From Bin34 sp963422415 (GTDB taxonomy: Bacteria; Chloroflexota; Anaerolineae; Caldilineales; Caldilineaceae): a stretch of DNA of 64,000 bases. Under the pieces are notes generated by a model. The model was not told the DNA's origin. It did not search any database and saw only the letters and a list, made by a program, of their open reading frames with translations. The stretch is taken from assembly GCA_963422415.1 (NCBI GenBank), contig OY729430.1, positions 2,852,001-2,916,000 of the forward strand, read 5' to 3'. Shown here in pieces: positions 11,011-20,931 of the stretch (position 1 is its first letter; each line of letters begins with the position of its first letter). The translations under genes and the position numbers were made by a program.

Positions 11011-12408
11011 CTATCGCAGCATAGTGCGCACGTCCACGACCTGTCCCTTGATGGCCGCCGCGGCGGCCATCAAGGGACTCATCAGCAAACTGCGAGAGCC
11101 AGGACCCTGACGGCCCTGAAAGTTACGATTGCTGGTACTGGCGACATACTTGCCGGCAGCGGCCTTGTCGTCGTTCATGGCTAGGCACATGGAGCAGCCG
11201 GCGCCGCGCCATTCGAATCCCGCTTCTGCGAAAACACGATCAAGATCCTCGGCTTCCGCGGCGGCCTTCACCGCCTTGGAACCCGGAACAACCAGGGCCT
11301 CCACATGATCCGCCACCTTCCGGCCTTGCACCACCATGGCGGCCGCTCGCAGATCTTCAATCCGGCTGTTGGTGCAGGATCCGATAAAGACAATATCGAC
11401 ATGCTGGCCTTCCAGCGATTGCCCCGGAGTCAGCCCCATGTAATCCAAGGCCTGGGCCAAGTCTTGGCGCTGCTGCAAGTGCTCCATGTCCGTCGGCTTG
11501 GGCACACAACCGGTAACCGGCCCCCCCATACCCGGGTTGGTACCGTATGTGACCATGGGTTCCAAGTCGGAAACATTCAGGTCCATGGAACGATCGAACT
11601 TCGCATCGGCATCCGTGGTCAGTTCCTGCCAACGGGCCCGGGCCTTGTCCCAGTCTGATCCCGTGGGAGCGTAGGGCCGCCCCCGGACGTATTCGTAGGT
11701 GGTCTCGTCCGGCGCGATCAGTCCTGCCCGCGCGCCTCCTTCAATGCTCATGTTGCAAATAGTCATGCGATTGGCCATGCTCAAGCCGCGGATGGCGCTG
11801 CCGCGGTATTCAAAGACGTAGCCTGCCCCTCCGCTGGCTCCGTTCTGGGCAATTATGGCCAGAATGATGTCCTTGGCGGTCACGCCAAGGCCCAGTTCCC
11901 CCTCCACATTGATGGCGAAGGTCTTGGGCTTGCTCTGCATCAGACACTGGGAGGCCAGCACATGGCCGACTTCACTCGTGCCAATGCCAAAGGCCAACGC
12001 ACCGAACGCGCCGTGAGTGCTTGTATGACTGTCTCCGCACACTATGGTCATGCCAGGCTGTGTAACGCCCATTTCGGGCGCAACCACATGCACAATGCCT
12101 TGAATGTCGCCCCGAATGTCCCACAACGTGATTCCATAGTCGCTGCAGTTTTGTCGCAAGGCGTTTACCTGGGTGACGGCCTCGTCCGGCCACAGCGGAA
12201 TCTCCCGCGTCGGAATGGCATGGTCCATGGTCGCGAAAGTGCATTCCGGCCGCCGTACGCGCAGGGCGCGACGCCGGATCTCGGCGAAGGCCTGGGGAGA
12301 GGTGACCTCATGGATCAGGTGGGCGTCAATGTACAGAATGGTGGGAGCCCCTGTCTCATCCGCCACTATGTGATTGGCCCAGATCTTCTCAAACAGGGTC
12401 TTGCCCAT
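11011..12408 (-). CDS. leuC: 3-isopropylmalate dehydratase large subunit
   Basis: Aconitase-family subunit carrying the [4Fe-4S] cluster of isopropylmalate isomerase. At 465 residues it is the usual bacterial LeuC length. Cluster cysteines are seen in GSCTNSRIEDL and in CSMCLAMN near the C-terminus, and the active-site stretch GDSHTSTHGAFGALAFG is intact. It starts 32 bases after gltB behind AAGGAAAG and is followed by leuD. Confidence 0.97.
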   Translation of the reverse strand: MGKTLFEKIWANHIVADETGAPTILYIDAHLIHEVTSPQAFAEIRRRALRVRRPECTFATMDHAIPTREIPLWPDEAVTQVNALRQNCSDYGITLWDIRGDIQGIVHVVAPEMGVTQPGMTIVCGDSHTSTHGAFGALAFGIGTSEVGHVLASQCLMQSKPKTFAINVEGELGLGVTAKDIILAIIAQNGASGGAGYVFEYRGSAIRGLSMANRMTICNMSIEGGARAGLIAPDETTYEYVRGRPYAPTGSDWDKARARWQELTTDADAKFDRSMDLNVSDLEPMVTYGTNPGMGGPVTGCVPKPTDMEHLQQRQDLAQALDYMGLTPGQSLEGQHVDIVFIGSCTNSRIEDLRAAAMVVQGRKVADHVEALVVPGSKAVKAAAEAEDLDRVFAEAGFEWRGAGCSMCLAMNDDKAAAGKYVASTSNRNFQGRQGPGSRSLLMSPLMAAAAAIKGQVVDVRTMLR

Positions 12409-12440
12409 CTTTCCTTCCCATCCTATCTGTAGGTCGAACG

Positions 12441-15400
12441 CTACCGCGTATAGAAACTGGAGAATTCCCGATCCGTGCGACTCTCCGCGGGAATGTCGGA
12501 TTGAAGCTCCTCTTCCTTGTCAAACATCCGCATGCCTTCGTTGCGAGCCTCGATCGCCTCGACCCCTTCCTGTGGCGTAACATGCCAGATGGACTGCCGC
12601 TGTACGGGCCAGTCCATCAGAATCTGCGCCCCGCGCTGGGAACCGGTCTTTTCCACGTGAGTCCGAATCAGGTCTTTCAGGCGAATTTCGGGGGCTCCGT
12701 TGGGCAGGCGGCGAATTCGGATCAATTCCGGGTTGTAGCGTCGTTCAAAATTCCCGCTCACATCGTAGACGAATGCTTCGCCGCCGGTCATGCCGGCTCC
12801 GAAATTGCGCCCGGTCTCGCCCAGAATGACGACCGTGCCCCCAGTCATGTACTCGCAACCGTGCTCGCCCACGCCTTCCACCACCGCGGTGGCCCCGCTA
12901 TTGCGCACCCCAAAACGCTCCCCGGCCAGACCGGACACGAAGACCCGCCCGCCCGTGGCGCCATAGAGGGCCGTGTTGCCCATAATGACATTCTGCTGGG
13001 GCACGAACTTGGATTGCTCATGCGGGCGGAGCACAATTTCGCCCCCATTCAGCCCTTTGCCCAAGTAGTCGTTGGCCTCGCCAACGAGCGTGAAGTGCAA
13101 GCCCTTGATGCCGAAGGCCCCGAAGCTCTGTCCCGCACTGCCCACGAAAGTGATGTGGATCTGTTCATCTTCCAGACCCTGCATGCCGAATTCGGAGGAC
13201 AGACGGCACGCCAGGCGGGCCCCTACCGTACGGTCCGTGTTGTGAATCGGATGGGTCAGAGACACAAAGGCGGACGGGTTCGCTATCAGACGCGCCATCA
13301 CCTGCTCCACCAGCAAATCGCCCATCTGCGTACTGGCCTGCCAGGACCGTGGACCTACATAATGGCGAGGACCCGGAGTTTCAATGACCTGGAGCAGGGG
13401 CCCAAGGTCCATGAACCCCGCTTCCCGACCCGTAAGCTTCTGTGTCAGGAGATCCGGATGTCCGATGACCTCGTTCAAGGTGGTGACTCCCAGAGCCGCC
13501 AGATGCTCGCGCACCTCCTCGGCGATGAACAGCATGAAGCGAATCACGTGCTCGGGGGTCCCGGGAAACTTGGCCCGCAATTCCGGATTCTGCGTGGCCA
13601 CGCCCACCGGACAGGTGTCTTTGTGACAGACGCGGGCCATAATGCAGCCTTCGGCGATCATGGCACTCGTGCCAAAGCTATACTCGTCGGCGCCCAGCAA
13701 CGCGGCCACGACCACATCCTTGCCCGTAGACAGCCCCCCGTCGGTCCGCACTATGGTCTGACTGCGCAGCCCGTTGTCCAAGAGGCCCCGGTGGGTCTCG
13801 ACCAGTCCCAACTCCCAAGGCAGCCCGGCGTTTTTCATGCTGCTGAGAGGGCTGGCACCAGTACCACCGCTGTGACCGGCAATGTGCACGATGTCGGCAA
13901 ATCCCTTGACCACCCCCGCCGCGATGGTGCCGACTCCAATCTCGGAGACCAGCTTGACACTGACCTGCACGTCAGGATTGGCGGTCTTCAGATCGAATAT
14001 CAGCTGCGCCAAGTCCTCAATGCTGTAGATGTCATGATGCGGCGGTGGACTGATCAGGGCCACGCCAGGCGTGGCGTAGCGCAGTTCGGCAATCTTTTGG
14101 GTCACCTTGTGGCCCGGCAATTGACCGCCCTCTCCAGGCTTGGACCCTTGGGCCATCTTGATCTGCAGTTCCTCGGCATGCATCAGATAATCGGGAGTCA
14201 CGCCGAACCGTCCCGAGGCAATCTGCTTGATCTTGCTGACCGACAGGTCTTCGTAGCGTTCGGGATCCTCTCCGCCTTCTCCGCTGTTGCTTTTGCCGCC
14301 CAACCTGTTCATGGCAATGGCCAGCGTCTTGTGTGCCTCTTCGCTCAGGGCGCCATGGGACATGGCGGCCGTACTGAAACGCCGGACAATCTCGGATGCT
14401 GGTTCCACGGCGTCCAGGGGCATCGGTTCCCGTTGGGGCACAAAATCCAGCAAGTGGCGCGGGGACAGGACCTGCGCGTCCTGCAGGGCCGTCAGCTCCT
14501 TGAAGGAGGCCCATGCCTGCGCGTCGTCCTCGTTGGTGACCGCGTCTTGGAGCAGATGCACCACCTTGGGAGACCATTCGTGCAACTCACCGCCGCGGCG
14601 AGACTTGTAGAGGCCCCAAGAGATCAAGCGGGCCTTGCGCTTCCGCGAGGGATCGGGATAGGCGCTTTCATGCCATGCCAGCGCATCCTGGGCAATCGTG
14701 TCATAGCCCACGCCGCCCACTAGACTAGGAGTTCCGATGAAGACTTCGTCGATCAAGGTCTCGCCAATGCCAATGGCCTCGAACACCTGCGCACCGCAGT
14801 AGCTGTCCACGGTGCTGATTCCCATCTTGCTCATGATCTTGAGCAGGCCCTTCTCGATCCCCGACACGAAATTGCCGACTGTATCCTCCTCGGTGGCCTG
14901 CTCGAAATGTCGGTCACGCGCCACCAGATCCGTGATGGTCTCGTACACGAGGTAGGGGAAAATGGCATTCGCCCCGTATCCCAGCAGTGCGGCGAAATGA
15001 TGCACCTCACGAGGTTCGCCACTCCGAACTATGAGGCTGGCCTGCATGCGCAGGCCCTGCTGAATCAAATGATGGTGCACGGCGGCGGTAGCCAGCAAAG
15101 ACGGAATGGGCAGAGTGTCCTCTGTCACCCCTTCGTCGGTCAGAATGAGCAGACGAGTGCCGTTGCGGACCAGTTCTGCGGCCTGGCGGCACAGGGCCCG
15201 TACCTCCTGTCGCAATTGCCTTCCTAGCGTCAGATCCCCCTGTCCCTCCATTCGCGGCCGCCAAGTCATGGGCAGAGCGGACAGCCAGAAGTCGGAGGAA
15301 CCCAGCCCTAGACTTTCCAGGGAATAGACATGTTCGGGCTGCAGGATGGGGGAAGCCAGCTCAATCAGGCGCGTAGCCCGCGCGCTTTCGGAGAGCAGGT

Positions 15401-17141
15401 TCGCGCGTTCCCCCAGCAACATGCGGAGGCTCATGGCCGTGGTTTCCCGCAACGAGTCGATCGGCGGGTTGGTCACTTCGGCAAACCGTTGCTTGAAATA
15501 CTGAAACAGAGAACGAGGCAGCTTGCTGACCGCGGCCAGGGGAGTGTCGTCTCCCATGGATCCGACCGGCTCCGCGCCGTTGGACAGTAAGGGCCGCAAC
15601 ACCACCACCATCTCTTCCGAGGTAAATCCAAAGGCAATTTGTCGCCGTACCAGGGTTTCATCCTGCACGTGCCGCTCCGCGAGGCGGAGCCTGCGATTCT
15701 CGGAACGCACCGCGGCGCGGGAACGCAGGGCCCGTGACCGGCGCAGACGGCGGCTCTTGAGCACAATGGCTTCCAGCGATATCAGATTGTCTGTCAGCCA
15801 TTGGCCATAGGGACGGCGATTGGAGATCATCCGGGTGATCTCCTTGTCGTCCATCATCGTGCCTAGCTTGGTGTCAACGCAGAAGATCTCGCCCGGACCT
15901 AGGCGCCCCTTGCGCACGACCAAGGCTTCGTCATAGGGAACCGTCCCCATCTCGCTGCCACTGATCACCAGACCGTTTTCCAGCACCGCAAAGCGGGCGG
16001 GGCGCAACCCATTCCGGTCCATGATGGTGCCGACAATGCGACCATCGGTGTAAGTGACACTGGCCGGTCCGTCCCAAGGTTCCAGCAGTGCGCTGTGGTA
16101 TTCATAGAAGGCGCGGCGTTCCGGTGTGACATCCCCTTCGGGCATGCGCTCCCAAGCCTCCGGCACCATCATCATCAGGGCGTGTCGAATGTCACGTCCG
16201 CCATGGACCAACAGTTCCAGCTGCTGATCAAACTTGCCGCTGTCGCTGGTGGTCGCATCGAGAATTGGCCGCAAGTCCTCCAGTCCCTGGGGCCAGACCG
16301 GAGCGCTCAATTGTGGTTCGCGCGCCCGCATCCAGTTCTCGTTGCCTTGAATGGTGTTGATTTCCCCATTGTGGCAAATCATGTGGAAAGGCTGGGCTCT
16401 TTCCCAAGTAGGCAAGGTATTGGTGCTGTAGCGCTGATGGAACAAGGCCAGACCCGTCTTGAAGAGCGGGTCGTGCAAATCCGGATACAGGCGACCCAGA
16501 TTGTCCGCCAGAGCCAGCCCCTTGTAGACGATGGTCTGGCTGCTCAGGCTGGCGATGTACAGACGCCGCACCCCGCGTTCCTGGGCGCGGCGCAACACGA
16601 CCCGTCGCGCCCAATACAACAGCCGTTCAAAGGCACCGCCAGGTTGGCTGGCCTGTGGAGTGCGGCGCAGCATCACCTGCTCTACCCAAGGCCGGGTGGC
16701 GATGGCGCGTTCCCCCAGAACGGCCTCGATCACCGGCACGCTGCGAAACCCGATGACTTCCAGTCCCAGCTTGGACAGTTCCTCGGAGATCACGTCCCGG
16801 GCCCGCTGTCGATCCTGTGCATCGCGGCGGTGCAGAAAGAGCTGGCCTACCCCCAAGTCCGACGCCGGCGGCGGCGGCAACTTCCTGTGAGACAGCTCCC
16901 TTTGGTAGAACTCGTAGGGAATTTGCGCCAGAATACCGGCACCGTCGCCGGACTTGAGATCATCGGCAATGGCGCCGCGGTGGGCATGGTTGCGCAGGGA
17001 GTCCAAGGCCATGCGCAAGACGGAATGGGTTCGCTGGCCTTCAATATGGGCTACGAAGCCAATTCCACAGGAGTCCCTCTCGGCATCAGGCGCGTTCTTG
17101 TAGATGGCGCCGTGGCGCCATGGCGTTGCTGTGGTGTCCAT
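12441..17141 (-). CDS. gltB: Glutamate synthase large subunit
   Basis: Makes glutamate from glutamine and 2-oxoglutarate, supplying the amino donor for the final transaminations of Leu, Ile and Val. The 1566 residues hold an N-terminal class II amidotransferase domain whose nucleophile is Cys25 after a short propeptide (RDS-CGIGF), the central domain, the FMN-binding synthase domain, a 3Fe-4S motif (Cys-x5-Cys-x4-Cys, CIMARVCHKDTC) and the C-terminal beta-helix. I start at the ATG at 17141, behind GGAGGTGGGGCGG, not the in-frame GTG at 17156. No small subunit gltD is adjacent, so the electron donor (ferredoxin or a GltD elsewhere) is unknown. It heads the leu/cimA/ilvD run. Confidence 0.95.
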   Translation of the reverse strand: MDTTATPWRHGAIYKNAPDAERDSCGIGFVAHIEGQRTHSVLRMALDSLRNHAHRGAIADDLKSGDGAGILAQIPYEFYQRELSHRKLPPPPASDLGVGQLFLHRRDAQDRQRARDVISEELSKLGLEVIGFRSVPVIEAVLGERAIATRPWVEQVMLRRTPQASQPGGAFERLLYWARRVVLRRAQERGVRRLYIASLSSQTIVYKGLALADNLGRLYPDLHDPLFKTGLALFHQRYSTNTLPTWERAQPFHMICHNGEINTIQGNENWMRAREPQLSAPVWPQGLEDLRPILDATTSDSGKFDQQLELLVHGGRDIRHALMMMVPEAWERMPEGDVTPERRAFYEYHSALLEPWDGPASVTYTDGRIVGTIMDRNGLRPARFAVLENGLVISGSEMGTVPYDEALVVRKGRLGPGEIFCVDTKLGTMMDDKEITRMISNRRPYGQWLTDNLISLEAIVLKSRRLRRSRALRSRAAVRSENRRLRLAERHVQDETLVRRQIAFGFTSEEMVVVLRPLLSNGAEPVGSMGDDTPLAAVSKLPRSLFQYFKQRFAEVTNPPIDSLRETTAMSLRMLLGERANLLSESARATRLIELASPILQPEHVYSLESLGLGSSDFWLSALPMTWRPRMEGQGDLTLGRQLRQEVRALCRQAAELVRNGTRLLILTDEGVTEDTLPIPSLLATAAVHHHLIQQGLRMQASLIVRSGEPREVHHFAALLGYGANAIFPYLVYETITDLVARDRHFEQATEEDTVGNFVSGIEKGLLKIMSKMGISTVDSYCGAQVFEAIGIGETLIDEVFIGTPSLVGGVGYDTIAQDALAWHESAYPDPSRKRKARLISWGLYKSRRGGELHEWSPKVVHLLQDAVTNEDDAQAWASFKELTALQDAQVLSPRHLLDFVPQREPMPLDAVEPASEIVRRFSTAAMSHGALSEEAHKTLAIAMNRLGGKSNSGEGGEDPERYEDLSVSKIKQIASGRFGVTPDYLMHAEELQIKMAQGSKPGEGGQLPGHKVTQKIAELRYATPGVALISPPPHHDIYSIEDLAQLIFDLKTANPDVQVSVKLVSEIGVGTIAAGVVKGFADIVHIAGHSGGTGASPLSSMKNAGLPWELGLVETHRGLLDNGLRSQTIVRTDGGLSTGKDVVVAALLGADEYSFGTSAMIAEGCIMARVCHKDTCPVGVATQNPELRAKFPGTPEHVIRFMLFIAEEVREHLAALGVTTLNEVIGHPDLLTQKLTGREAGFMDLGPLLQVIETPGPRHYVGPRSWQASTQMGDLLVEQVMARLIANPSAFVSLTHPIHNTDRTVGARLACRLSSEFGMQGLEDEQIHITFVGSAGQSFGAFGIKGLHFTLVGEANDYLGKGLNGGEIVLRPHEQSKFVPQQNVIMGNTALYGATGGRVFVSGLAGERFGVRNSGATAVVEGVGEHGCEYMTGGTVVILGETGRNFGAGMTGGEAFVYDVSGNFERRYNPELIRIRRLPNGAPEIRLKDLIRTHVEKTGSQRGAQILMDWPVQRQSIWHVTPQEGVEAIEARNEGMRMFDKEEELQSDIPAESRTDREFSSFYTR

Positions 17142-17251
17142 CCGCCCCACCTCCACCTGTTACCTGTTGTCCGACCTGGCCGCTCTCACGTAAGGAACAT
17201 ACAAAAGCCGATTCAGAGCAGAGCGACAGACCAGCCAAGTTGACTGGGATT

Positions 17252-17257
17252 ATTATA
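17252..17257 (-). promoter_or_regulatory. Candidate -10 box for the gltB operon
   Basis: A perfect TATAAT lies on the minus strand about 110 bases upstream of gltB. The best upstream hexamer, TGGACG at 17278-17283, is 20 bases away, so the -35 is poor. No leader peptide or terminator hairpin like that of ilvB is seen between here and gltB. Confidence 0.35.
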
Positions 17258-17388
17258 CCCTCAACGGAGGGCCCACCCGTCCAGCAGAGCGGTGCAGGCA
17301 GCAAATCGGAGAGGCTACAGGAACGATTACGGTAGCCACAGGCACGCAATGCGGACAACTGTACGGGCGCGGCCGCTCAAGGGAGGTT

Positions 17389-18282
17389 CTACCCTTTCAC
17401 GCCCCCAATGAGCAGCCCCTTGACAAAGTATTTCTGGATGAAGGGGTATACCAGCAGAATAGGCACCGTGGTTACAATGATCATGGCGGATTTCAATGTC
17501 TGGCTGGGAGGCATGGTTTCCGCCTCGAACATGATGTTCATGTCACCGCGGTTGGACGCGTCACCAATGTAGAGGATGGAACGCAGAATTACCTGAATAG
17601 GGTACAGGTTCCGGTCCGAATTGAAAACGGCGGCATAGAACCAGCCATTCCAATGCCAGACCGCATAAAAAAGCCCGATGGTCGTAAGCGCGGGCATGGA
17701 CAGGGGCAGATACACCTTGATCAACACGGTAAAGGGATTGGCGCCGTCAATCAAGGCTGCCTCTTCCAGTTCCAGCGGGATGGTCATCAGGAAGTTCCGC
17801 ATTATGAGGAGCCACCATGGATTGACCAGGAAGGGAATAATCAGCAGCCAAATCGAACTGGTCAAACCGACCGAGTCCACTACTAGGTAGAACGGAATCA
17901 GGCCGCCGCTGAAGACCATGGGAATGAACACCAAGAGAGTCAGAAACGTGCGTCCGGGCAGGTTGCGCCGAGCCAGGACATAGGCTCCCAAACCGGTGAC
18001 CACCAGACACATGACCGTACCCACAATCGTCCGGAACAGGGTAACCTGATAGGCACGGAACACCGTGGACCTGCTGCCGCCAAACAGAAACTGGTAGGCC
18101 TCCAGAGTCGGCATTTCCGGGATCAGCACGAAATTGCCGCGTCGAGCCCACTCCGAGGTGCTTATAAAGGAAGTACTGAGCACGCTCAGAAAAGGCACCA
18201 GGAACAACAGCCCCACCAAGGTCAGGAAGATGTAGTTGCAGACGTAGAAAATCCGCTCGCCCCGGGAAGCCCTGACAAACAT
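17389..18282 (-). CDS. Carbohydrate ABC transporter permease (LplC-like)
   Basis: Inner-membrane permease of a CUT1-type sugar importer, 297 residues with about six membrane segments. The MetI-type loop that contacts the ATPase is visible (EEAALIDGANPFTVL, about residues 190-205). Its closest style is LplC/YtcP, used for oligo- or polyglycans such as plant cell-wall fragments. It begins 6 bases after the partner permease. No ATPase gene is nearby, as is common in this group, where a shared MsmX-like ATPase serves several importers; that sharing is inference here. Confidence 0.9.
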   Translation of the reverse strand: MFVRASRGERIFYVCNYIFLTLVGLLFLVPFLSVLSTSFISTSEWARRGNFVLIPEMPTLEAYQFLFGGSRSTVFRAYQVTLFRTIVGTVMCLVVTGLGAYVLARRNLPGRTFLTLLVFIPMVFSGGLIPFYLVVDSVGLTSSIWLLIIPFLVNPWWLLIMRNFLMTIPLELEEAALIDGANPFTVLIKVYLPLSMPALTTIGLFYAVWHWNGWFYAAVFNSDRNLYPIQVILRSILYIGDASNRGDMNIMFEAETMPPSQTLKSAMIIVTTVPILLVYPFIQKYFVKGLLIGGVKG

Positions 18283-18288
18283 GCGCCC

Positions 18289-19200
18289 CTACCAGATGCC
18301 CGTGTGACCCATGCGATGGGCCAGCTTGTTGGCCCCCAACAACAGGAAGAGGGCCAGCACCGACTTGAAGAGGCCCACAGCCGTGGCGAAGGAGTACCGC
18401 AGATCCAGCAGGCCAATGCGATACACGTAGGTGTCAATGATATCGGCCACCTGATACACGGAAGGTGAATAGAGCAGCAGAATCTGCTCGAATCCGGCAT
18501 CCAGCAGATCACCGATCCGAAATATCAGCAGAATCACGATGACATGGCTGATGCCGGGCAACGTGATATGGACGATCTGCTGCAGCTTGCTGGCCCCATC
18601 CATCATGGCCGCCTCGTAGGTCTCAGGATTCAAACCCGCCATGGCGGCCAGATAGAGAATGCTGCCCCAGCCTACGGTCTGCCAAACAGTCGTGCCCACC
18701 AAGATGCTGCGGAACCACCGGGGATCTCCCAGAAAGTGCTGTGTCTCCCCTTGCGCCGCCACCACCAAGTGGTTGATCAATCCGCCCTCCACCCCGAAGA
18801 CCACGTAGACCAACCCCGCCACAATGACCATGGAAAAGAAGTGAGGTAAGTAGGAGATGGTCTGCGTCACCCTTTTGAACAGCGTGTTGTGCACTTCATT
18901 GATGAGCAAGGCCAGCAAAATGGGAGCAGGAAAGGCCCACAGCGTCTTGTACAGGGAGATCATCACGGTGTTTTCCATCACGTCCCAGAAGAAAAAGGAC
19001 TGGAAAAAGAGGATGAAATGCTTGAAGCCCACAAAGGGGGCTCCCAGAATCTCCACCATGGACATGTAGGGCTTGACATCCTTGAAGGAGATGACCAACC
19101 CAATCATGGGTATGTATTTGAAAACAACGAGGTATGTGGCTACAGGCAGGAACAGCAGGTAGTAGAAACTGTTCTTTTTGAGAATAGGCCAGATTCGCAT
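18289..19200 (-). CDS. Carbohydrate ABC transporter permease (LplB-like)
   Basis: Second permease of the importer, 303 residues from the ATG at 19200. The sequence from MRIWPILKKN is typical of LplB/YteP permeases: a first membrane segment, a long periplasmic stretch, then the EAA-like loop (YEAAMMDGASKLQQI) before the last helices. A longer in-frame start at 19323 would add 41 Cys-rich residues and run into the hairpin at 19314-19345, so I reject it. No clear ribosome site is seen. The binding-protein gene is upstream across that hairpin. Confidence 0.9.
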   Translation of the reverse strand: MRIWPILKKNSFYYLLFLPVATYLVVFKYIPMIGLVISFKDVKPYMSMVEILGAPFVGFKHFILFFQSFFFWDVMENTVMISLYKTLWAFPAPILLALLINEVHNTLFKRVTQTISYLPHFFSMVIVAGLVYVVFGVEGGLINHLVVAAQGETQHFLGDPRWFRSILVGTTVWQTVGWGSILYLAAMAGLNPETYEAAMMDGASKLQQIVHITLPGISHVIVILLIFRIGDLLDAGFEQILLLYSPSVYQVADIIDTYVYRIGLLDLRYSFATAVGLFKSVLALFLLLGANKLAHRMGHTGIW

Positions 19201-19313
19201 GACGGGTGTCAGGGGCACAGACGAGGCAAGCCGACAAAATCCTGCACGGTGGAGATCCGAATCACAAGCGCCGCAAGCCGCTCCAGACCTGCAAGCATAC
19301 GGAGACTGAGCAA

Positions 19314-19345
19314 GCGAGCCCATGGCTCTGCGGCCATGGGCTCGC
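19314..19345 (-). terminator. Intercistronic hairpin between binding protein and permease genes
   Basis: A perfect 13-bp stem (GCGAGCCCATGGC and its complement) with a 6-base loop lies 32 bases after the binding-protein stop. The minus-strand sequence after it is not U-rich, so it looks like an mRNA-stabilising or partial-termination hairpin that would raise the binding protein over the permeases. That arrangement is common in importer operons; the effect here is inference. Confidence 0.6.
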
Positions 19346-19377
19346 CCATTTTCATTTCATTTCAGGCCATGGAAAAA

Positions 19378-20931
19378 CTAAATGCCCTTAAAGGACCGAT
19401 ACTGGTCGGTATAGGCGTCTATCCAGTCCTGCAGGCCTGCCCGATACAGATCATCTACGTGGTTGCTCCACTCGGCGAGATCCCGTACACCGGTGATGAA
19501 CTTGATGGCTTCCTCGGAATGCAGCCGGTCCAGGTCCCCCATTGTGGGCACCGCTTCCGAAATGGCCGCCCCGTCATACGGCACATCGAAGTCTTGCGGC
19601 ATCTTTCCGTTGTTGTAGTCAAAGACGTAATCCTTGATGTGGTTGTAGTGTCGACCCCACGCCGGGTCCGCGGGAGCGGACCAAGTCTCGATGGCCAGGC
19701 CTGCACCCTGATAAAACTCGCCAGCGTAAATGGGCACGCCCTCCATCTCGGTGTTCAGACGGTTTACCTCTTCCTTGCTGGCGTCCACCCATTCCCAGTC
19801 TTCGCCCTGAATGCCGTAATGCGCCGTGACCGCATTGTCGCGGACGGGGTCATACTGCCAGTTCAGGAAACGGATCACTTCCTCGGCCACAGGCGAGTTG
19901 CCGGGAATCATGTAGGCCTGAGTCATGTTCGCATTGTTGGTGCCACACAGACCCAAGGGACCCTGCACCTGCTGTGGAAACACGAATTCCATGCCCGGCA
20001 CCACATTTTCCAGAATGATGCGCTGGGCCAGAATCGTAATGCGGGAGTACCACCCGCAATGGATGCCCATGTTGCCGGACCGCAGCACTTCCTCAAAGTC
20101 CATGTTGGCAAACACTTCCTTGTGGAACCAGCCATTGTCCCACCACTCGTGCATCTTGCCCAGCCACATCGGATAACCTGGCTGCAACTGATATGGCATG
20201 ATCTGGCCTGCCGCCTCGTCATACCAGCGGGATCTCCCGTACTGAGTCCAGCCACCCAACAGACAGCCTTCCAGGCTGCCCAGATTGTTGGTCACCATGA
20301 CGGCATCGGGATTGTGATCCTGAAACGCCACCATGGTGGATTCGATGTCGTCAACGGTCATGACCTGACTATCGAATGGCAAGCCCAGTTCATTGATCCA
20401 GTCTTGGCGGAACCAAGTGAAGTTCCAAGTATGGCCCATAAGGCCCAAGCGTGGAATTCCGTATATTTCCCCTTCCGCATCCTTCATGCCGGACCAGTTG
20501 GCTTCCGGGAAGGCGGTCAAGATATTCTGCCCGTGCTCTTCCAGCAAGGCCCCGATGGGCATTATGAGATCCTTGTACTGCGTCCAGTTGCCCGTGAAAA
20601 GGTCCAGCCGTTCGCTGCGACTGCTCAGCAGCAAGTTGAGACGTTCTCGCCCGGCATCGCCTGGGGGCGGCACGAAACCGTTGGGACGAATGCCTATTTC
20701 CTGGGCAATGTACGCCTGCACCTCCTCGTACTTGGATTCGTCGCTCCCTTCCGGGCGCACCAAGGTAATGGAAGGCCAAACGTATATGTCCACATAGTCG
20801 TCGGCCATTTCAGCTGTGGCGCCGCTGTCGGTCGGTACAGTGCAGGCGACTATCGCCAGTCCGCCCGCGGCCAGCCCAGACAAGCGCATGAACTGCCTGC
20901 GATCCACTCGATATTTCAAAGGTTCCGTCAT
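19378..20931 (-). CDS. Extracellular solute-binding lipoprotein, LplA-like
   Basis: Binding component of the sugar importer, 517 residues from the ATG at 20931 behind GAGGAG. The N-terminus has a twin-arginine motif (DRRQFMRL, residues 10-17), a short hydrophobic stretch and a lipobox ending at Cys30 (AIVAC), so it is probably exported folded by Tat and lipid-anchored. The large size and Trp/Tyr-rich mature part match LplA-type family 1 proteins that bind oligosaccharides. The substrate is unknown. The two permeases follow after a strong hairpin. Confidence 0.9.
   Translation of the reverse strand: MTEPLKYRVDRRQFMRLSGLAAGGLAIVACTVPTDSGATAEMADDYVDIYVWPSITLVRPEGSDESKYEEVQAYIAQEIGIRPNGFVPPPGDAGRERLNLLLSSRSERLDLFTGNWTQYKDLIMPIGALLEEHGQNILTAFPEANWSGMKDAEGEIYGIPRLGLMGHTWNFTWFRQDWINELGLPFDSQVMTVDDIESTMVAFQDHNPDAVMVTNNLGSLEGCLLGGWTQYGRSRWYDEAAGQIMPYQLQPGYPMWLGKMHEWWDNGWFHKEVFANMDFEEVLRSGNMGIHCGWYSRITILAQRIILENVVPGMEFVFPQQVQGPLGLCGTNNANMTQAYMIPGNSPVAEEVIRFLNWQYDPVRDNAVTAHYGIQGEDWEWVDASKEEVNRLNTEMEGVPIYAGEFYQGAGLAIETWSAPADPAWGRHYNHIKDYVFDYNNGKMPQDFDVPYDGAAISEAVPTMGDLDRLHSEEAIKFITGVRDLAEWSNHVDDLYRAGLQDWIDAYTDQYRSFKGI

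Noticed and set aside
11203..11222. ATTCGAATCC-like T-loop suggesting a tRNA
   Set aside because: It lies inside leuC and no acceptor or anticodon stem surrounds it.
12501..14723. Long plus-strand frame (740 codons) over gltB
   Set aside because: Antisense to gltB with no domain or start signal.
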